The notes under the pieces are model-generated. The model searched no databases. It was given only the letters and a program-made list of their open reading frames with translations, and was not told where the DNA came from. DNA of 9,564 bases, taken from positions 1-9,564 of the forward strand of contig CAMDXD010000138.1 in the NCBI GenBank assembly GCA_945877995.1. The letters run 5' to 3'. A program made the translations under genes and the position numbers. Positions within the stretch are counted from its first letter, which is position 1. Each line of letters begins with the position of its first letter. Shown piece by piece: positions 6,314-9,564 of this stretch. The stretch is from Bordetella parapertussis (GTDB lineage: Bacteria; Pseudomonadota; Gammaproteobacteria; Burkholderiales; CAIKXV01).

Positions 6314-7747
6314 ATGAGTCCTGCACCGGCGCAGACCCAGGCACAGACGCCCAGCACCCTGTTCCGCAAGCTCTGGGACAACCACCATGTCGTGACCGAT
6401 GAAGGCGAGTCGCTGCTCTACATCGACCGCGCGCTCGCCCAGGAGAACACCTACCACGCGTTCGTCGCGCTCGAGGCACAGGGCCGGCAGGTGATGCGCC
6501 CGGACCAGATCTACGCGTTCACCGACCACTACGTGCCGACCACCGGGCGCGCCCAGGGGCTGGCTGGCATCCCGGTCGCCGAGATCCGGAACATGGTGGT
6601 GCAGTTGCAGGACTTCGCGCGCAAGTACGGCATCAACCTGTACGGCATCGACCATGCGCAGCAGGGCATCATGCACATCGTGCCCCCGGAGCTGGGCATC
6701 GTGCAGCCCGGGCTGGCGCTGATCGGCAACGACTCGCATACCTCCACGCATGGCGCGTTCGGCTGCCTGTCCTATGGCGTCGGCGCGTCCGAGTTTGCGC
6801 ACGTGATGGCAACGCAGACGCTGTGGCAGACCCTGCCCTCCACGCTGCGTATCCGGGTCGACGGCCAGCTCGGCTTCGGCGTGTCGGCCAAGGACCTGAT
6901 CCTCGCGATCATCGCCACCATCGGCGCGGACGGCGCCACCGACCATGCGATCGAGTACGCCGGCGGCGCGATCCAGGCCCTGTCGATGGAAGCGCGCATG
7001 ACGGTGTGCAACATGTCGATCGAGGCCGGCGGCCGCGCCGGCATGGTGGCACCGGACGACACCACCTTCGCCTACCTCGAGGGGCGCGAGTTCTCGCCGA
7101 AGGGTGCCGCCTGGGAACGCGCGCTCGACTTCTGGCGCACGCTGCCGAGCGACGCCGGTGTGTCGTTCGACCGGGAAGTGGTGCTCGATGCGTCGCTGAT
7201 CGCGCCGACAGTGACCTGGGGCGTGTCGCCGGCGCATGCGTTGCCCATCGACACCGCGGTGCCGGATCCGTCGCATGCGGGCAACGACAAGCAGCGCGGC
7301 GAATGGGCGAGCGCGATCGAATACATGGGGCTGCAGGCCGGCATGGCGCTGTCGGACATCCGGGTCGACCGGGTGTTCATCGGCTCCTGCACCAATGCGC
7401 GCATCGAGGACCTGCGCGCGGCCGCCGAAGTCGCGCGCCTGGGCAAGGCGAAGGTGCCTGCCTGGGTCGTGCCCGGCTCGCAATCCGTACGCCGGCAGGC
7501 AGAGGCCGAGGGCCTGGACCGCATCTTCATCGATGCCGGCTTCGAATGGCGCGACCCGGGCTGCTCGCTGTGCACTGCCATCAATGGCGACCAGCTGGAA
7601 CCCGGCGAGCGCTGCGTGTCGACCTCCAATCGCAACTTCCGCAACCGCCAGGGCCCTGGCGGACGCACCCACCTCGCCAGCCCGGCGATGGCCGCCGCCG
7701 CCGCACTCAACGGCCGCCTGACCGACGTACGCACCCTGATCGGCTGA
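6314..7747 (+). CDS. LeuC-like hydro-lyase/isomerase large subunit (aconitase superfamily, 4Fe-4S)
   Basis: This 477-residue protein matches bacterial LeuC over its full length: TLFRKLWDNHHVV, LLYIDRAL, GNDSHTSTHGAFG, VTWGVSP, GSCTNARIEDLRAA and STSNRNFRNRQGPGGRTHLASPAM. The three cysteines that hold the 4Fe-4S cluster are Cys359 (GSCTN), Cys417 and Cys420 (GCSLC). With the LeuD-like subunit it would dehydrate and rehydrate a hydroxy-dicarboxylate, as in 3-isopropylmalate isomerase, citraconate hydratase or dimethylmalate dehydratase. The start at 6314 follows GAGG (6301-6304) by nine bases. The in-frame ATG at 6188 would lie inside the Bug 2 gene. About twelve extra Ala/Gln/Pro/Thr-rich residues precede the usual N-terminus. 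The company of transport and enolase-superfamily genes points to catabolism, so leuC is not assigned. Confidence 0.93.
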   Translation: MSPAPAQTQAQTPSTLFRKLWDNHHVVTDEGESLLYIDRALAQENTYHAFVALEAQGRQVMRPDQIYAFTDHYVPTTGRAQGLAGIPVAEIRNMVVQLQDFARKYGINLYGIDHAQQGIMHIVPPELGIVQPGLALIGNDSHTSTHGAFGCLSYGVGASEFAHVMATQTLWQTLPSTLRIRVDGQLGFGVSAKDLILAIIATIGADGATDHAIEYAGGAIQALSMEARMTVCNMSIEAGGRAGMVAPDDTTFAYLEGREFSPKGAAWERALDFWRTLPSDAGVSFDREVVLDASLIAPTVTWGVSPAHALPIDTAVPDPSHAGNDKQRGEWASAIEYMGLQAGMALSDIRVDRVFIGSCTNARIEDLRAAAEVARLGKAKVPAWVVPGSQSVRRQAEAEGLDRIFIDAGFEWRDPGCSLCTAINGDQLEPGERCVSTSNRNFRNRQGPGGRTHLASPAMAAAAALNGRLTDVRTLIG

Positions 7748-7757
7748 GGACAGACGC

Positions 7758-8366
7758 ATGCAACCGTTCACCACCCTCGAAGGCATCGCCGCCCCGATCG
7801 ACGAAGCCAACGTCGACACCAACCAGCTGTGCCCGACCCGATTCAACAAGGTGCCACGCGGGCCGAAGTACGCCGAGATCCTGTTCTACGACCAGCGCAA
7901 CGACACCGACGGCAAACGCACGGATTTCCTGCTCAACCGGCCGCCGTACGACCGGTCGCAGCTGATCGTCGGCGACAGCAACTTCGGCTGCGGCTCCTCG
8001 CGCGAGACCGCGGTCTATGCGCTCTACGCGTTCGGCATCCGCTGCGTGATCGCACCGAGCTTCGGCGACATCTTCGACGCCAACTGCGCGAAGAACGGCC
8101 TGCTCACCGTGGCCTTGCCGATCGCGACCTGCGCATCGCTGCGCGCCATGCTGCATGCAGCGCCCGGGATCACCTTCGCGGTCGATCTCGCCGCCCAGAC
8201 CGTCACCGACGGCCAGGGCGGCGTGCACCGCTTCGACATCTCCTCGATCCGCAAGCGCTGCCTGCTCAACGGCTACGACGACATCTCACGCACCCAGGAA
8301 TACCGGCCTGCGATCGAAGCCTTCGAAGCCCGCCACCGCGCCAGCCATCCCTGGATGTTCCGATGA
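7758..8366 (+). CDS. LeuD-like hydro-lyase/isomerase small subunit with altered active-site segments
   Basis: This 202-residue protein is of normal LeuD length and forms the swivel domain that completes the active site of the LeuC-like subunit. The core NFGCGSSRE (75-83) keeps Ser80 and Arg82, equivalent to the aconitase catalytic Ser and Arg. The next residue, normally His in the SREHA motif, is Thr84. The early loop usually reading NVDTDxIIPxxFL here reads NVDTNQLCPTRFN (18-30), then KVPRGPKYAEILF. These lie where the family recognises the substrate side chain, so the substrate is probably not 3-isopropylmalate. The LeuC-like stop TGA (7745-7747) overlaps the Shine-Dalgarno GAGGA (7746-7750), seven bases before the ATG, which suggests coupled synthesis of the two subunits in equal amounts. 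Confidence 0.9.
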   Translation: MQPFTTLEGIAAPIDEANVDTNQLCPTRFNKVPRGPKYAEILFYDQRNDTDGKRTDFLLNRPPYDRSQLIVGDSNFGCGSSRETAVYALYAFGIRCVIAPSFGDIFDANCAKNGLLTVALPIATCASLRAMLHAAPGITFAVDLAAQTVTDGQGGVHRFDISSIRKRCLLNGYDDISRTQEYRPAIEAFEARHRASHPWMFR

Positions 8367-8420
8367 ACCAGGGCAGAGACGATTTGTCCACCACCTGCGC
8401 GTGATGCAGCATGGCGACCT

Positions 8421-8435
8421 CGGGGTCTGACCCCG
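8421..8435. repeat. REP-like palindrome unit CGGGGTC-T-GACCCCG
   Basis: A perfect palindrome with 7-bp arms around a single T sits in the 131-base gap between the LeuD-like gene and Bug receptor 3. The same GGGGTCTGACCCC core recurs after receptor 3 (9507-9519). The following bases, ATTTCT, give a weak resemblance to an intrinsic terminator for the upstream operon. The rest of the gap (8367-8497) shows no gene and no clear promoter. Confidence 0.6.
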
Positions 8436-8497
8436 ATTTCTCGAATGCAGGTTGGTGCGGGTCTTGCCTGGGTCTGCAGCCGCCGATGAGGAGCCTC

Positions 8498-9487
8498 ATG
8501 TCCCGTTACGCCAAGTCGATTCGCCCTGCGCACCTGCTGTGTGCGACTTTCCTCGCCAGCCTGCCGGTGCAGGCCCTTGCACAGGCGGGCCCCTGGCCGG
8601 CGCGCCCGGTGCGCATCGTGGTGGGCTTCCCGCCGGGCGGCATCGTTGATTTCGCTGCGCGCGCGGTCGCACCCGGGCTGTCCGAGGCATTGCGCCAGCC
8701 GGTGGTGATCGAGAATCGCGGCGGTGCGGCCGGCATGATCGCCACCGAACTGGTCGCGAAGTCGCCGCCCGATGGCTACACGATGGTCGCGCAGTCGAAC
8801 TCGTTCGCCAGTGCGCCGCACATGCAGGCAGCGCTTGCGATCGATCCGCTGAAGGACGTGCTGCCGGTCACGCAGCTGATCGATGCGCCGAACATGCTGG
8901 TCGTCACCCCGGCCATGCCGGTCAAGTCGGTCAAGGAACTGGCCGAGCTTGCCCGCAAGCGGTCCGGCGAGATCGCGTTCGCTTCATCTGGGGTCGGTTC
9001 GGGCACGCATCTGTCGGGCGAACTGTTCAAGGCGCTCGCCAAGGTGGACCTGATCCACATCTCGTACAAGGGCGGCGGCCCGGCCGTGACCGACCTGCTC
9101 GGTGGCCATGTGCCGATGATGTTCTCCACCCTGCCATCCGTGATGCCGCAGGTGCGCGCCGGACGGCTGCGCGCGCTGGCCGTGACCGGTGCAAAGCGCT
9201 TCCCGGCGGCTCCCGAAGTACCCACGATGATCGAAGCTGGCATCCCGGGCTTCACCTTCAGCGGCTGGAGCGGCCTGTTCGCCCCGGCCGGCACGCCCAG
9301 GGAGATCCTGCAGCGGGTAGCGGAGGAAACCGGCAAGGTGCTGCGGGCCCCGGGCCTGCGCGAGAAACTGCTGATGCAGGGCGCAGAGCCGGTCGGCAGC
9401 ACGCCAGACGAGTTCACGGCGTTCTTCCGCGCAGACTATGCGCGTTGGGGAGCGCTCGTGAAGCAGAACGGGTTGAAGGCAGAGTGA
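8498..9487 (+). CDS. Bug/TctC family periplasmic solute-binding receptor 3 (paralogue of receptor 2)
   Basis: This 329-residue secreted receptor starts at ATG 8498 after GAGGAG (8488-8493). The in-frame ATG at 8411 is rejected because it would place a non-signal stretch, encoded partly by the REP-like palindrome, before the signal peptide. The signal peptide has Arg3, Lys6, Arg9, a hydrophobic core about 11-24, and probable cleavage after Ala28 (ALA before QAGPW). Hallmarks include RIVVGFPPGGIVDFAAR (39-55), IENRGGAAGMIATEL, ASSGVGSGTHLSGELF and ISYKGGGPAV. It aligns with receptor 2 without gaps at about 73% identity by eye. The largest difference lies in residues 101-117, near the expected ligand pocket, so the ligand may differ. 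It is separated from the operon and bracketed by REP-like palindromes, so it may be a separate unit. No partner transporter is seen. Confidence 0.92.
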   Translation: MSRYAKSIRPAHLLCATFLASLPVQALAQAGPWPARPVRIVVGFPPGGIVDFAARAVAPGLSEALRQPVVIENRGGAAGMIATELVAKSPPDGYTMVAQSNSFASAPHMQAALAIDPLKDVLPVTQLIDAPNMLVVTPAMPVKSVKELAELARKRSGEIAFASSGVGSGTHLSGELFKALAKVDLIHISYKGGGPAVTDLLGGHVPMMFSTLPSVMPQVRAGRLRALAVTGAKRFPAAPEVPTMIEAGIPGFTFSGWSGLFAPAGTPREILQRVAEETGKVLRAPGLREKLLMQGAEPVGSTPDEFTAFFRADYARWGALVKQNGLKAE

Positions 9488-9493
9488 TCGGGC

Positions 9494-9538
9494 GGGGTCT
9501 GACGTTGGGGTCTGACCCCGGGGTCAGACCCCAACGTC
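9494..9538. repeat. Compound REP-like repeat with a 38-bp perfect palindrome
   Basis: Positions 9501-9519 and 9520-9538 are exact reverse complements with no spacer. Each arm contains its own smaller palindrome, GGGGTCTGACCCC (9507-9519) and GGGGTCAGACCCC (9520-9532). A further partial copy, GGGGTCTGAC, stands at 9494-9503, 13 bases upstream of the next. The structure begins 13 bases after the receptor 3 stop. It resembles paired REP units and could end or protect the transcript, but no T-tract follows. The remaining bases to 9564 show nothing recognisable. Confidence 0.75.
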
Positions 9539-9564
9539 CGCCAACGGGCTAGCTTCGATAAACC

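Noticed and set aside
4629..6317. A 562-codon plus-strand frame overlapping the muconate-lactonizing-type gene and Bug 2
   Set aside because: It is out of frame with two well-supported genes, its translation is low-complexity Arg/Gly/Ala-rich, and no Shine-Dalgarno sequence or domain supports it.
6281..7849. A 522-codon minus-strand frame opposite the LeuC-like gene
   Set aside because: It is antisense to a gene with full-length LeuC similarity and all cluster cysteines; composition is that of a shadow frame.
6314..8366. Housekeeping leuCD for leucine biosynthesis
   Set aside because: No leuB or leuA is adjacent, the context is catabolic, and the small subunit differs at the substrate-recognition segments, so the symbols were withheld.
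8411..8497. N-terminal extension of Bug receptor 3 from ATG 8411
   Set aside because: It would put 29 non-signal residues, partly encoded by the REP-like palindrome, ahead of a good signal peptide.

Overview
The window is GC-rich DNA from a proteobacterium, most likely a betaproteobacterium of the Burkholderiales type. The main reason is three separate genes for Bug/TctC-type periplasmic solute receptors, a family greatly expanded in that group. The rest looks like a catabolic operon: strong Shine-Dalgarno sequences, short or overlapping gene junctions, and a divergent GntR-family regulator. No RNA genes, transposases, phage genes or CRISPR arrays were seen.

Layout: (1) 1-828, minus strand: a GntR regulator of the FadR/FCD type, running off the left edge. 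(2) 829-930: a divergent control region with an AT-rich perfect inverted repeat inside a plausible sigma70 promoter. (3) 931-1845: a TauD/TfdA-type Fe(II)/2-oxoglutarate dioxygenase. (4) 1846-2010: a 165-base gap with only a GC-rich hairpin. (5) 2011-8366: a tight run of six plus-strand genes: a mandelate-racemase-subgroup enolase-superfamily enzyme, Bug receptor 1, a muconate-lactonizing-subgroup enolase-superfamily enzyme, Bug receptor 2, and LeuC-like and LeuD-like subunits of a hydro-lyase/isomerase. (6) 8367-8497: a gap with one REP-like palindrome. (7) 8498-9487: Bug receptor 3, a close paralogue of receptor 2. (8) 9488-9564: a 38-bp perfect palindrome built from the same REP-like unit.

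The genes read as an uptake-and-degradation module for one or a few organic acids. Secreted Bug receptors would capture carboxylates. The dioxygenase could open or hydroxylate the substrate. The two enolase-superfamily enzymes abstract a proton alpha to a carboxylate, giving dehydration, epimerisation or cycloisomerisation. The LeuCD-like enzyme would dehydrate or isomerise a 2- or 3-hydroxydicarboxylate. The small subunit differs from housekeeping LeuD in the segments that line the active site, so leucine biosynthesis is not the likely role. The substrate cannot be named from sequence. No TctA/TctB membrane subunits are present, so the receptors either use a transporter encoded elsewhere or act in sensing.
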